Shown: positions 51,990-60,856 of the stretch, piece after piece
Layout: every line of letters starts with the position of its first letter
How positions within the stretch are numbered: position 1 is the first letter of the stretch
DNA from: a bacterium 336/3
GTDB lineage: Bacteria > Bacteroidota > Bacteroidia > Cytophagales > Thermonemataceae
Length of the DNA: 64,000 nucleotides
Assembly (NCBI GenBank): GCA_001281695.1
Contig: LJIE01000001.1
Span: forward strand, 2,432,586 to 2,496,585
Direction: 5' to 3'
Notes under the pieces: generated by a model
What the model was told of the DNA's origin: nothing
Seen by the model: only the letters and a program-made list of their open reading frames with translations
Databases searched by the model: none
Translations under genes and position numbers: made by a program

Positions 51990-52712
51990 ATGAAATCATT
52001 TTTTTTATTTTTTGCTCTCTTTCAAATTGCTTCTTTTTCTATTTTTGCTCAAAAAAATACAGAAAAAGTATTATACCTAAAAAATGAATGGGTTATTCGA
52101 GGAAAAGTTTTATCCGATGACTCCGAAAAAATAAAAATCCAAACAACACAAGGAAATATATTTGTGTTTTCAAAGACAGATGTTTTAGAAATCAAAGAGG
52201 AAAAAGTCTTTTCTAATACCAGCTATAAAACAAAAGGTTTTTCTCATTATACAGAATTGGGAGCATTGGCTGCAAGGAATACAGCAAATCCAAACGTAAA
52301 TACCTCTGCATTTTCATTTCAGACAGTAAACGGATATAAATTTAATCAATATTTATTTTTAGGAGGTGGCATAGGGATTGATTTATATGCAACACAAACA
52401 TTCTTGCCTGTTTTTGGAAGTATAAGGGGTGATTTTGTAAAAAATAAGCTTGTTATACCATTTTATTTTCTTGATATAGGATATGGAAAAAACATTACAA
52501 CCAATGAAAATCCTAACCTGACATTCAGTGGTGGAGCTCTTTGGGGAGCAGGTATAGGAATGAAGGTTATTTTTAATAATTCTACTGGTTTTTTATTAAG
52601 TGTTGGGTATAGACAGCAACAGGGTACGGAGAACATCAATATGATGAACTCCACTCAAGAAAAAAGTTTTAATTATCAAAGAATAGCTCTAAGAGCAGGT
52701 TTTAGTTTTTAA
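51990..52712 (+). CDS. Outer-membrane beta-barrel protein
   Basis: The ATG at 51990 (MKSFFLFFALFQIASFSIFAQ) gives a signal peptide; the ATG at 51960 would add ten hydrophobic residues before it. After a small N-terminal beta domain (VIRGKVLSDDSEKIKIQTTQ), barrel strands alternate: FSHYTELGALAARN, FLGGGIGIDLYATQ, ALWGAGIGMKVIF, GFLLSVGYRQQQG. The protein ends with IALRAGFSF, a terminal aromatic as in outer-membrane proteins. The stop codon overlaps that of bioA on the opposite strand by four bases. The ligand is unknown. Confidence 0.78.
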   Translation: MKSFFLFFALFQIASFSIFAQKNTEKVLYLKNEWVIRGKVLSDDSEKIKIQTTQGNIFVFSKTDVLEIKEEKVFSNTSYKTKGFSHYTELGALAARNTANPNVNTSAFSFQTVNGYKFNQYLFLGGGIGIDLYATQTFLPVFGSIRGDFVKNKLVIPFYFLDIGYGKNITTNENPNLTFSGGALWGAGIGMKVIFNNSTGFLLSVGYRQQQGTENINMMNSTQEKSFNYQRIALRAGFSF

Positions 52713-54040
52713 CTATATTGACTCAAAAGTTCTTCAATAGCTTCATAAATTTGCTGTAATTCTTCTTGTAGAATTATGTATGGAGGCATTACATATACCA
52801 CATTTCCCAAAGGGCGAAGAAGCATATTTTTTTCTAAGAAAAACTGATAGACTTCTTTGCCTATACTGTTAAAATAACTGCTTTCTTCGCTATTTTTCAG
52901 CTCAATAGCCAAGATTGTTCCAATACTTCGGATATTCTTAATGGCTTTGTGTTTGGCAATTTTCGATTCAAAACGAATATGAGACTGTTCTATTTGATTA
53001 ATAGCTTTTATGCAATCTTTATGAATGAGTAAATCCATGCTAGCCAAAGCAGCAGCACAAGCAATGGGGTTGGCTGTAAAAGAATGTCCATGATAAAATG
53101 TTTTAGATGACTCTGGTGAACGAAATACAGAAATGACTTCTTCGGTACAAGTAGTTGCTCCCAAAGCCATAAAACCACCCGTAATGCCTTTAGAAAGACA
53201 CATAATATCAGGTTTATTTGTACAATATTCTGATGCAAAAAGTTTTCCTGTTCGTCCAAAACCTGTCATCACTTCATCTGCAATGCACAAAATATTGTGT
53301 TTCTTAGCTATTTCTAAAAGTGCATCTAAAATTTCGACACTATACATTCGCATACCAGCAGCTCCTTGTACAAGAGGTTCATAAATGAAGGCAGCGACCT
53401 CCCCAGAAGCAGCCAATTCTTCCATTTTTTTAAGGGTTTGACCAACTGAAATACACTTCTCTGTACTTCGTGTACCTCCACAACAACCACCCTGATAGCA
53501 AGTAGGGAAGGGCAGGAACTCCACATCAAATAATTTTTCTTGAAATGGAGCATTGAAAGGATTTCGACTACCCACTGACATTGCCCCAAAGGTATCTCCA
53601 TGATAAGCACCTTCCAAAGCAATAATTTTATTCTTTTTAATACCTTGATTATACCAATATTGTAAAGCCATTTTAAGAGCTACTTCACAAGCTGTACTAC
53701 CATCATCTGAGTAAAAAACTTTTTTCTGATTTTGAGGTAAAATAGCTAAAAGCCTTTCAGCGAGTTCTGTAGCTGGCTTATGAGTAAAACCTGCAAAAAT
53801 AATATGCTCTAAGGTTTGAGCCTGTTCATAAATGGCTTCAGCAATTTTTGGATGACTATGTCCATGTAAATTTACCCACCACGAAGCAATTCCATCTAAA
53901 ATTTTTTGACCATCTTCTGTGTAAAGATATACCCCTTGGGCTTTTGTAATAGGCAAAGCTGGTTCAGAGCCAACAAGAGGAGTGAAAGGATGCCAAATAT
54001 ATTGTTTATCTTTAGAAGAAATAGCTGAATGCACAATCAT
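52709..54040 (-). CDS. bioA: Adenosylmethionine-8-amino-7-oxononanoate aminotransferase
   Basis: BioA is a PLP-dependent class III aminotransferase that makes 7,8-diaminopelargonate in biotin synthesis, using SAM as amino donor. YIWHPFTPLVG and GIASWWVNLHGHSHP are BioA-specific blocks. DDGSTACEVALKMALQYW lines the PLP phosphate, DEVMTGFGRTGK carries the pyridine-ring Asp, and the PLP lysine is Lys284 in LSKGITGGFM. At 443 residues it is full length. Other bio genes are not in the window. No terminator separates it from the convergent barrel gene. Confidence 0.95.
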   Translation of the reverse strand: MIVHSAISSKDKQYIWHPFTPLVGSEPALPITKAQGVYLYTEDGQKILDGIASWWVNLHGHSHPKIAEAIYEQAQTLEHIIFAGFTHKPATELAERLLAILPQNQKKVFYSDDGSTACEVALKMALQYWYNQGIKKNKIIALEGAYHGDTFGAMSVGSRNPFNAPFQEKLFDVEFLPFPTCYQGGCCGGTRSTEKCISVGQTLKKMEELAASGEVAAFIYEPLVQGAAGMRMYSVEILDALLEIAKKHNILCIADEVMTGFGRTGKLFASEYCTNKPDIMCLSKGITGGFMALGATTCTEEVISVFRSPESSKTFYHGHSFTANPIACAAALASMDLLIHKDCIKAINQIEQSHIRFESKIAKHKAIKNIRSIGTILAIELKNSEESSYFNSIGKEVYQFFLEKNMLLRPLGNVVYVMPPYIILQEELQQIYEAIEELLSQYS

Positions 54041-54163
54041 TAAATTTTTAGTGAAAAACGTTGTAAAAATAACGCTTTAAAATGAAAACACGAAAATATT
54101 TACATTACTCATTGTTTTGTTACTCATTGTTGGTTGATTAATTGTAACTTTTTTACCTTTTTT

Positions 54164-54195
54164 TTTGGCAAATGATTGTAAATTGTATTTATTTG
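54164..54195 (+). promoter_or_regulatory. Promoter candidate for acpP-fabF-rnc
   Basis: TTTG at 54164-54167 and TTTATTTG at 54188-54195 (one mismatch to TAnnTTTG) are 20 bases apart. The start codon of acpP is 30 bases downstream. Confidence 0.45.
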
Positions 54196-54224
54196 CGTTC
54201 TGTTAAACCAAAACTCAACAACAA

Positions 54225-54461
54225 ATGTCAACAATTGCAGAAAAAGTAAAAGGTATTATTGTGGAAAAATTAGGCGTAGAGCCTTCTGAAGTAACCACTG
54301 ATGCAAGTTTTACCAACGACTTAGGGGCGGACTCCTTAGACCAAGTAGAATTAATCATGGAGTTTGAGAAGGAGTTTAATGTTTCAATTCCTGATGATCA
54401 AGCAGAAACCATTACTACTGTAGGTCAAGCGATTTCCTACCTTGAAGCAAATGTAAAGTAG
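54225..54461 (+). CDS. acpP: Acyl carrier protein
   Basis: This 78-residue acidic four-helix carrier holds growing fatty acyl chains on a 4'-phosphopantetheine arm. The attachment serine is Ser37 in [15 protein letters not shown], the canonical DSL motif. The length and ending ([13 protein letters not shown]) are standard for the fatty-acid ACP. The gene lies 24 bases upstream of fabF, forming the usual acpP-fabF-rnc operon of Bacteroidota. Confidence 0.97.
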   Translation: MSTIAEKVKGIIVEKLGVEPSEVTTDASFTNDLGADSLDQVELIMEFEKEFNVSIPDDQAETITTVGQAISYLEANVK

Positions 54462-54485
54462 TATTTTATCCAAAAATTCAACTTA

Positions 54486-55739
54486 ATGAACCCAAGAAGA
54501 GTGGTAATAACGGGATTAGGGGCAGTTACACCTCTTGGAAACTCTGTAGAGCAATACTGGCAGGGGCTTTCTAAGGGAGTAAGTGGAGCTGTTCCTATTA
54601 CTCGTTTTGATGCATCTAAATTCAAAACACGCTTTGCCTGTGAAGTCAAAGATTTTGATGCAAAGCAATATATAGAACATAAAGAAGCCCGTAAAATGGA
54701 TATCTTTCAGCATTATGCTATGGCAGTTGCTGAACAAGCTATTTTAGACGCAGGTTTCAATATGGAAACCCTTAATAAACGCCGTGTAGGTGTTATTTGG
54801 GGTTCAGGAATTGGAGGTTTACGCTCTTTGCAAATGGAAGTTGTAGATTTTGCAAAAGGGGATGGTACACCTCGATTCAATCCATTCTTTATTCCCAAGA
54901 TGATAGCAGACTTGGCTCCAGGACATATTTCTATTAAATATGGATTTTTAGGACCCAATTATACAACTGTATCTGCTTGTGCATCAGCTAATAATGCAAT
55001 TATTGATGCTTTCAACTATATTCGTTGGGGGAAAGCCAATGTAATTCTTACTGGAGGTTCTGAAGCAGCTGTTACAGAGGCTGGTGTGGGAGGCTTTAAT
55101 GCTAACAAAGCTCTTTCTGAAAGAAATGATGCCTACGAAACTGCCTCAAGACCCTATGACAAAACCAGAGATGGTTTTGTGTTAGGAGAGGGTGGAGCTT
55201 GTCTTGTTTTAGAAGAATATGAGCATGCTATAAAGCGTGGAGCTAAAATTTATGCTGAGATGGTAGGAGGAGGTTTTTCTTCTGATGCTCACCATATTAC
55301 AGCACCACATCCAGAAGGAATAGGTGTAATCTATTGTATGGAGGATGCTTTAGAAGATGCAGGCATTACACCAGATAAAATTGATTACATCAATACACAT
55401 GGTACTTCTACGCCTATTGGAGATCCGCAAGAAGTAATAGCTATACAAAAAGTTTTTGGAGACCATGCCTACAAACTCAATATGAGTTCTACAAAATCCA
55501 TGACAGGACATCTATTGGGTGCTGCTGGTGCTGTAGAAGCTTTGGCTTGTGTGTTGGCTATTCAAAATCAAATTGCACCGCCAACTATTAACTTGGTTGA
55601 ACTAGATGATCAGTTAGATAGTAAATTAAATTTTACTGCGAATCAAGCTCAAGCTCGTAAAATAGATTATGTTCTCAGTAACGATTTTGGTTTTGGAGGA
55701 CATAATACATCTTTAATATTCAAAAAATTTGAAGGCTAG
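54486..55739 (+). CDS. fabF: 3-oxoacyl-[ACP] synthase II
   Basis: FabF condenses malonyl-ACP with acyl-ACP during elongation and acts on unsaturated and longer chains. The catalytic triad is Cys165 (TVSACASANNAI), His305 (NTHGTSTPIGD) and His342 (KSMTGHLLGAAG), in the same spacing as in E. coli FabF (163/303/340). The N-terminus RVVITGLGAVTPLGNSVEQY and the size of 417 residues are typical. It is cotranscribed with acpP and, two bases later, rnc. Confidence 0.97.
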   Translation: MNPRRVVITGLGAVTPLGNSVEQYWQGLSKGVSGAVPITRFDASKFKTRFACEVKDFDAKQYIEHKEARKMDIFQHYAMAVAEQAILDAGFNMETLNKRRVGVIWGSGIGGLRSLQMEVVDFAKGDGTPRFNPFFIPKMIADLAPGHISIKYGFLGPNYTTVSACASANNAIIDAFNYIRWGKANVILTGGSEAAVTEAGVGGFNANKALSERNDAYETASRPYDKTRDGFVLGEGGACLVLEEYEHAIKRGAKIYAEMVGGGFSSDAHHITAPHPEGIGVIYCMEDALEDAGITPDKIDYINTHGTSTPIGDPQEVIAIQKVFGDHAYKLNMSSTKSMTGHLLGAAGAVEALACVLAIQNQIAPPTINLVELDDQLDSKLNFTANQAQARKIDYVLSNDFGFGGHNTSLIFKKFEG

Positions 55740-55741
55740 TT

Positions 55742-56485
55742 GTGAGCATCAAATCTTTTTTTAATTTCTTCAAGAAAAAAACTGAAGATGACAAAAGGCT
55801 TATCTCTTTCATCAATTTGATGACAGGAGCTAAGCCTTTGAATTTAAATATCTATAAACTCGCTCTTAAGCATTCTTCTGTTGCAGAAAAAACACCCAAT
55901 CAGAGTTTTAAACTCTCCAATGAACGACTCGAATATCTTGGAGATGCTATTTTGGGGGCTATTATAGCAGAATATCTTTATAAAAAATACCCTTATAAAG
56001 ATGAAGGTTTCCTAACTGAAATTCGTTCCAGAATTGTAAACAGAGAAAGCCTCAACAATCTTTCTAGAAAAATTGGTCTTGCCGATTTGGTAGAGTTTGA
56101 AGGGCAACGCTACGCCCGAACTTATCAGTCTATGGCAGGAGATGCCCTTGAGGCATTCATAGGGGCTGTTTTTTTGGATAAAGGTTTCTATTTCTGTAAG
56201 AAATTTGTTCTTAAAAGGCTCATCCAACCACATTTAGATATTGAAAAAATTGTACAGACTAATCTTAACTTCAAAAGTTTGCTTATTGAGTATGCTCAAA
56301 GAGAAAACAAAGAAATAGAATTTGTACTCATAGACGAAAAAAACAACAAAGGTACAACCGTTTTCACTGTGGAAGTGCAGCTTGATGGCGAATCGGTGGG
56401 AGTTGGTATGGGACAAAACAAGAAAAAAGCTGAACAAGCTGCTGCCGAAAAAGCATTTGCCAATCTACAAACCAAGAAAGATTAA
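55742..56485 (+). CDS. rnc: Ribonuclease III
   Basis: RNase III cleaves double-stranded RNA in rRNA processing and mRNA turnover. The start is a GTG two bases after the fabF stop. The catalytic domain carries the signature NERLEYLGDAILGAIIAEYL and the second acidic cluster GDALEAFIGAVFLDKG. The C-terminal double-stranded RNA-binding domain (about 170-240) reads NFKSLLIEYAQRENKE ... GMGQNKKKAEQAAAEKAF. At 247 residues it is slightly longer than the E. coli enzyme (226) owing to the N-terminus. A perfect palindromic terminator follows. Confidence 0.95.
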   Translation: MSIKSFFNFFKKKTEDDKRLISFINLMTGAKPLNLNIYKLALKHSSVAEKTPNQSFKLSNERLEYLGDAILGAIIAEYLYKKYPYKDEGFLTEIRSRIVNRESLNNLSRKIGLADLVEFEGQRYARTYQSMAGDALEAFIGAVFLDKGFYFCKKFVLKRLIQPHLDIEKIVQTNLNFKSLLIEYAQRENKEIEFVLIDEKNNKGTTVFTVEVQLDGESVGVGMGQNKKKAEQAAAEKAFANLQTKKD

Positions 56486-56505
56486 AGAGTATAAATTTTT
56501 TCTTG

Positions 56506-56537
56506 AAAAGATTTTATGGAATTCCATAAAATCTTTT
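56506..56537 (+). terminator. Perfect palindromic terminator after rnc
   Basis: A 14-base stem (AAAAGATTTTATGG and complement) around AATT makes a 32-base perfect palindrome, preceded by A-rich and followed by T-containing sequence. Confidence 0.75.
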
Positions 56538-56578
56538 ATCTTGAGTAGAAAAATCATCTCTATTAAAACATAAATTGT

Positions 56579-57100
56579 ATGAGTTATGGAATTATGCCCT
56601 ACAGAGTAAATTTGGATAGGGTAAAAAGCCGTTTTGGTTGTACAGTAAGTTCTAAAAGGTCTAAAATAAAAAAAGCGTGTGCTCGTTATGCCAAGCAAAT
56701 AGATGAATGGGATGAAAATACTCCTACGATGATGGAAATTGTAGAAGAGCTTTTGGATGGCAAAGCTACACATGCCAATCTAGGCTATAAATATTGGTAT
56801 GCTCTTAAAGGTTTTATGGAAGATTTGGGACGTTTTATGTCTAATAGAGAGTGGTATCCTGCTTCTGCTGATGTTTTTTTCGATTTGTCAGAATTTGGCT
56901 TGTACAACATTGATGCTCCTATGAAAATTCCTACACCAGACGATTTTCCTACTGTTTTTGTATTGAAAAGTGAAAATATGACACCAGACTTAGATTTAAA
57001 ACTTCAGCAAAAGCTTTCAGGAGGGCAACTCAGAGAAATACAAAGTTGGATAAATGAAGCCAAACAATATAAACAAGATATAGTATTATATTACCACTAA
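56579..57100 (+). CDS. DUF7691-like protein of unknown function
   Basis: The 173-residue soluble protein starts MSYGIMPYRVNLDRVKS. A helical middle follows (KIKKACARYAKQIDEW, then YKYWYALKGFMEDLGRF) and a C-terminal PTVFVLKSENMTPDL region ending in LYYH. The opening matches my memory of the DUF7691 family; this is not verified. No signal or membrane helix is present. It is a single gene between two terminators, just before the channel-fusion gene. The function is unknown. Confidence 0.55.
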   Translation: MSYGIMPYRVNLDRVKSRFGCTVSSKRSKIKKACARYAKQIDEWDENTPTMMEIVEELLDGKATHANLGYKYWYALKGFMEDLGRFMSNREWYPASADVFFDLSEFGLYNIDAPMKIPTPDDFPTVFVLKSENMTPDLDLKLQQKLSGGQLREIQSWINEAKQYKQDIVLYYH

Positions 57101-57124
57101 AATACGCTAAAAGGCGTATTTTTT
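57101..57124 (+). terminator. Intrinsic terminator
   Basis: AATACGC and GCGTATT form a stem over a 6-base loop followed by TTTTT, directly after the stop codon of the DUF7691-like gene. Confidence 0.75.
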
Positions 57125-57153
57125 ATGCTCGTTTTTTTACAGATTTTTGCTAT

Positions 57154-58974
57154 ATGCTTATTCGATGTATCTATATTTTACTTTTCTTAAATAGCGTTGT
57201 TGCTTTCTCACAAAGTATTGTGAAAGTTCCCATATCTAAAGTAATACCCTCACCCATTAATGGAAAAACGGTTTCTTTTACAAAGTTTATTCATACAATT
57301 GTTAACTATGTTCCTACAACAAGAGCTAATGAAGGTTTTATTGTAGAATATAGAGATGTGAATGTTATTTTTGATGAAAAGGAGGATAGAGAGGGCATGG
57401 ACAAACGTTTCAATGAACCCAACTCGCCCGTTTGGAGAGTAAAACATGATGTTACCATTGTGAAATGTACTTTCGATAAAGCTATGTGGTGGGTCATGAA
57501 TAAAATGGTCTTTGAAGGTTTTTTCGGTATATCTAGTTGTGTTGATTTAAAAATTATATTAAAAAATAGCACTTTTGAAAAAACGATAAGGTTTGAAAGA
57601 AATGATATTGGTTTTTTAGATTTTGACCAAGTAGATTTTAAACATGGGTTTCGTTATCATTTTAATGTTATCCAAGACCATTTAAAGTTTAGTAATTGCA
57701 AGTTTAGCATCAATCCACTCATTAAAGATGATACTCGCTTCTCAGGATTTGATATGTATGTAATAGAGCCTCGTTTGCTTGAAATTCATCAAAAAGGCGA
57801 AGCAGATTTAACTATTGAAAATACAGAATTCAAAGTTCCTTTTCAATTCCAAAATACAGCCAAAGGAGTCATAGATATTTCTACTTCCAATTTCAATAAT
57901 ATGGCTTTGGTAGGCAATAAATTTGAGTGTAATATCAATTTGACCAAAACGGCTATCCAAAACCAATTTTTACTGAATGATAGTTACATCAGTGGTAAAA
58001 TTATTATTGACGCTTTTAACCTAAATCCAACCAATACCCGTATACAATGGTCGAGTGTGGCAGATAATAAAATTTCAGTGTATGATAAAAATAACAAACT
58101 GATTAATGGGGTTATGCGTAGCCAAATTAAAGATGAAGTAGTTTTTAATAATCTGATTAGTTGTTATGCCAATTTCTATACAGTATTTAAAACACAAGGC
58201 AATCGGATGTTTGCCAATAGCTGTTATGTAGAATGGAAGAATATTGAAACTGAATATCTCAGAAATACTTACAAAAACAAAGAGGTAAATGTTTATTTTA
58301 ATTATTTGATGAATTTGTTTCTTCGAGAATTCTGCGATTATGGAACAAACCCTCTCAAATCTATTTATATTTCAGTTTGGGTGCTTATTTCCTTTGGATT
58401 GGTATATTTTGTAAGCCCTTTCAGAGTAAACTATAATAAAAACGAGAACAATACACCTACAACTATTTACGGAAAACTTGCCATGTATGCTCGTTATTTT
58501 TCGGAAGAAAATAGCCTCAAAAATATTTATTCTGAACATGTGCCCTCTGGAGTACCTGATAACGATGCAAAAAAATATGCTGATTTGATAGAAGTCAAAA
58601 AAGAAAGTTTACCGGCATTTTTTCGTTGGGTAGCTTTTCCGTTAGCATGGTGGAAAAATATGAAACATAGATTTATATTGAAATTTTATGATTGGATAGA
58701 CCAATATCCTACACATTGGTACAATTTTACAAAGAAACAAAAAGTAAAAGCCTTTTTTGTTTTTGGAACGCTTATCATTCTCGATTTTCTCTATTTTACA
58801 GTTGTTCGGGCTGTGGACTCTCTTACCTTAAGCCTCAATGTATTTTCTACACTTGGTTTTGGGGAAGTACCAGTCAAAGGGGTGATTCGTTATCTGACAG
58901 TCATAGAGGGTTTTGTAGGCTGGTTTTTACTTTCTATTTTCAGTGTAGCACTGATTAGCCAGATTATACAGTAG
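57154..58974 (+). CDS. Beta-helix domain fused to a potassium-channel pore module
   Basis: The 606-residue protein has a signal peptide (about 1-20). About 350 residues of short beta-strand repeats follow, such as IILKNSTFEKTIRFE, GFLDFDQVDFKHGF and IENTEFKVPFQFQN, that read as a pentapeptide-like beta-helix. A membrane helix lies near 402-420. A charged cytoplasmic loop (about 425-535) leads to a second helix (VKAFFVFGTLIILDFLYFTV), a pore loop with the filter-like TLGFGE (566-571), and a final helix. The pore loop follows the Ion_trans_2 potassium-channel pattern, with GFG in place of GYG. A surface-exposed sensor gating an ion channel is inference. Confidence 0.7.
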   Translation: MLIRCIYILLFLNSVVAFSQSIVKVPISKVIPSPINGKTVSFTKFIHTIVNYVPTTRANEGFIVEYRDVNVIFDEKEDREGMDKRFNEPNSPVWRVKHDVTIVKCTFDKAMWWVMNKMVFEGFFGISSCVDLKIILKNSTFEKTIRFERNDIGFLDFDQVDFKHGFRYHFNVIQDHLKFSNCKFSINPLIKDDTRFSGFDMYVIEPRLLEIHQKGEADLTIENTEFKVPFQFQNTAKGVIDISTSNFNNMALVGNKFECNINLTKTAIQNQFLLNDSYISGKIIIDAFNLNPTNTRIQWSSVADNKISVYDKNNKLINGVMRSQIKDEVVFNNLISCYANFYTVFKTQGNRMFANSCYVEWKNIETEYLRNTYKNKEVNVYFNYLMNLFLREFCDYGTNPLKSIYISVWVLISFGLVYFVSPFRVNYNKNENNTPTTIYGKLAMYARYFSEENSLKNIYSEHVPSGVPDNDAKKYADLIEVKKESLPAFFRWVAFPLAWWKNMKHRFILKFYDWIDQYPTHWYNFTKKQKVKAFFVFGTLIILDFLYFTVVRAVDSLTLSLNVFSTLGFGEVPVKGVIRYLTVIEGFVGWFLLSIFSVALISQIIQ

Positions 58975-59013
58975 TTATGAATCCTAAATGATTTATACGA
59001 GAAAGAAAAAAGA

Positions 59014-59649
59014 TTAGATATTCCCATAAAATTCAGGGTAGCCATTGGGTTCTGCATACAAAGCCCAAGAAAAATCTTTGCTTATCCAATAATGATTATC
59101 ATAAGCATACATCTCAGAAAACCATTTTCCTGAAAGCTCAGTAGCTCCTCTGTAAGAGAGTTTATGAACATAATAAATGTGTTCTTCTTCTGCTTCAATG
59201 GCATCAGATAGTCGAATAAACTTTTCAGGATACTCGTTGGCATATTCAAACCATTTGGAAAACTTTAATTCCTCATCAAATTTTTTCCAAATATATTCCC
59301 ATGTTTCTTCATTGATGGGTTTTCGGTAGGGGACTTCGGGAAATGTATGAGCTTTTTTGAGGTCAATTTTTAATTGCTTGTGAATTTTGAGCAATATTTC
59401 AGAAACATCTTTCTTTTTTTCAAAATCTGTTTGAATGGATTGTGTAATAATATTTAAAATTTCTGTTCTTGGAGTCTCTAATATAAAATCTTCGGAATCA
59501 AATGCTTCAATACTTGCTATAAACAGATTTAAACAAGTATGATGATGAAACACATTCAAAGGATAATATCCTGATATATAAAGAGACTTAACCTTCTGAA
59601 TTTGCTGAACAAGACTGTATCGCAAGGCATTGTATATTGTATCATTCAT
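59014..59649 (-). CDS. Protein of unknown function
   Basis: I do not recognise this 211-residue soluble, helix-rich protein. It has an aromatic N-terminal half (SLYISGYYPLNVFHHHTCLN), an acidic middle and an ending with RGATELSGKWFSEMYAYDNHYW and EPNGYPEFYGNI. No signal peptide is present. It ends 12 bases before the NUDIX gene in their shared orientation, so the two may be cotranscribed. A role as an immunity-type or substrate-binding protein cannot be judged from sequence. Confidence 0.6.
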   Translation of the reverse strand: MNDTIYNALRYSLVQQIQKVKSLYISGYYPLNVFHHHTCLNLFIASIEAFDSEDFILETPRTEILNIITQSIQTDFEKKKDVSEILLKIHKQLKIDLKKAHTFPEVPYRKPINEETWEYIWKKFDEELKFSKWFEYANEYPEKFIRLSDAIEAEEEHIYYVHKLSYRGATELSGKWFSEMYAYDNHYWISKDFSWALYAEPNGYPEFYGNI

Positions 59650-59661
59650 AAAAAGAGAACT

Positions 59662-60300
59662 TTATGGATACAAATACATCATCAGATTCAGTCTTGCAGT
59701 AATGCTACTCATCAGGGGCATAGCATCCTCGATAGGGCAAACAACTGTACTGATAAACTCTCTTTCACCTTCTGCACCTGTTTGTTTTCCTCTGAAAGAA
59801 TCAATTTCTGATGCTGAGAGTTCTACTTCACAGGAAAACAGATAACCACCTTCATCCAACAACCCTGGGGAGCTATACAATAGTGTATCATTTAATAAGC
59901 ATAATTGTTCTTTTTGGACTTCAAGACCTGTTTCTTCAGCTATTTCTTTGACGGCTACGGCAAAAGGGTCTGTTTGGTTATCACACATGCCTGCGGGGTG
60001 TTCGTAGGAGTATTCGCCATTGGCAATTCGGTACTGACGAACCAAAAGTAAATAACGTTTCTTTGTTTCTTTTTCAATCAGTACAGTTACGATACTTACA
60101 AAATGCCCACGAATCAGAGCAATAGGCAATAACTTTTCACCATTGGGGGCTTGAGCCTCTGCATGAACAAAACCGAACAAAAGTTCACCATTTTGTTTAT
60201 GTACCAAATGCAATGGGCGTACTTCCGAAACAGAAATATTATTGTTTTCTAAGGCTTTTAGCCATTGATGATATTTTAATGATTCTTCAAGGGTTTGCAT
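59662..60300 (-). CDS. NUDIX hydrolase
   Basis: NUDIX enzymes hydrolyse nucleoside diphosphates linked to another moiety, and the N-terminal beta domain and size (212 residues) resemble ADP-ribose pyrophosphatases. The box reads GMCDNQTDPFAVAVKEIAEE followed by TGL. It matches the consensus except that Thr stands in place of the first Glu and Lys in place of the Arg. The later EE pair, which holds the metal, is intact. Upstream is the usual YSYEHPAG strand. Because of the Thr, activity or metal number may differ from the norm. It precedes the unknown gene at 59014 on the same strand. Confidence 0.82.
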   Translation of the reverse strand: MQTLEESLKYHQWLKALENNNISVSEVRPLHLVHKQNGELLFGFVHAEAQAPNGEKLLPIALIRGHFVSIVTVLIEKETKKRYLLLVRQYRIANGEYSYEHPAGMCDNQTDPFAVAVKEIAEETGLEVQKEQLCLLNDTLLYSSPGLLDEGGYLFSCEVELSASEIDSFRGKQTGAEGEREFISTVVCPIEDAMPLMSSITARLNLMMYLYP

Positions 60301-60405
60301 GTAGGGTAATTATAATACATAATGTGATAACATTTTTTTGGTATGAATTTAATAAAAAAAATGTATGTTTGGTTGTATTAGTTTAAACCAAATGTAATAA
60401 CTACT

Positions 60406-60771
60406 ATGTCATCCAAAAAATTAAAGTTTTCCACCATTTTAGAGTATATTCTTACAGTTTTAATAACAAAATTGGTTTATGATTTTTTGATGTATGTATT
60501 ACCTGTGATTCAATCTACTAAAAATCCTTATTATGATGTGTTGATTGGAATGGGACTAACCATCATTGTTTTTTATCCAGTATATGGTTTTATCCATACT
60601 ATAGTAGAAAAAGTTTCAAAAATGGTAATTAAAGCAGATGGTAGAAAAAAAACTACTCAATATATTGAAATGACTGTTGGTTTTTTAGTGATTGTAGCTT
60701 TGGTTTTCGCTGGACTCATGAAAATTAAACGTGAAATAAATGTTTTTCAAGAAATTTTTAAGTTGTTTTAA
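60406..60771 (+). CDS. Small membrane protein
   Basis: The 121-residue product has three hydrophobic helices (about 11-32, 43-62 and 90-108) separated by basic loops (EKVSKMVIKADGRKK). It ends in a short polar tail. No family is recognised. It is the only plus-strand gene in the 59-64 kb accessory part. A TATGTTTG box at 60364-60371 lies 35 bases upstream of the start codon, with a TTTG at 60337-60340 that is slightly too far away for a standard promoter. Confidence 0.6.
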   Translation: MSSKKLKFSTILEYILTVLITKLVYDFLMYVLPVIQSTKNPYYDVLIGMGLTIIVFYPVYGFIHTIVEKVSKMVIKADGRKKTTQYIEMTVGFLVIVALVFAGLMKIKREINVFQEIFKLF

Positions 60772-60799
60772 AATTTTGAGATAAGTTTGGAATTAATAC

Positions 60800-60852
60800 G
60801 AGCTACAAACTCGCACCAGTAGAAAATTAATGAGTTGTATAACGGTTTAGTG
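60800..60852 (-). repeat. Cassette-boundary-like repeat downstream of the gene at 60857, copy 1
   Basis: GAGCTACAAACTCGCACCAGT at 60800-60820, about 15 variable bases, then TGTATAACGGTTTAGTG (60836-60852). It lies right after the stop codon of a minus-strand gene. A related element is at 62020-62058. ATAACGGTTTCAGTG at 63525-63539 shares only its end. Confidence 0.6.
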
Positions 60853-60856
60853 ATAA

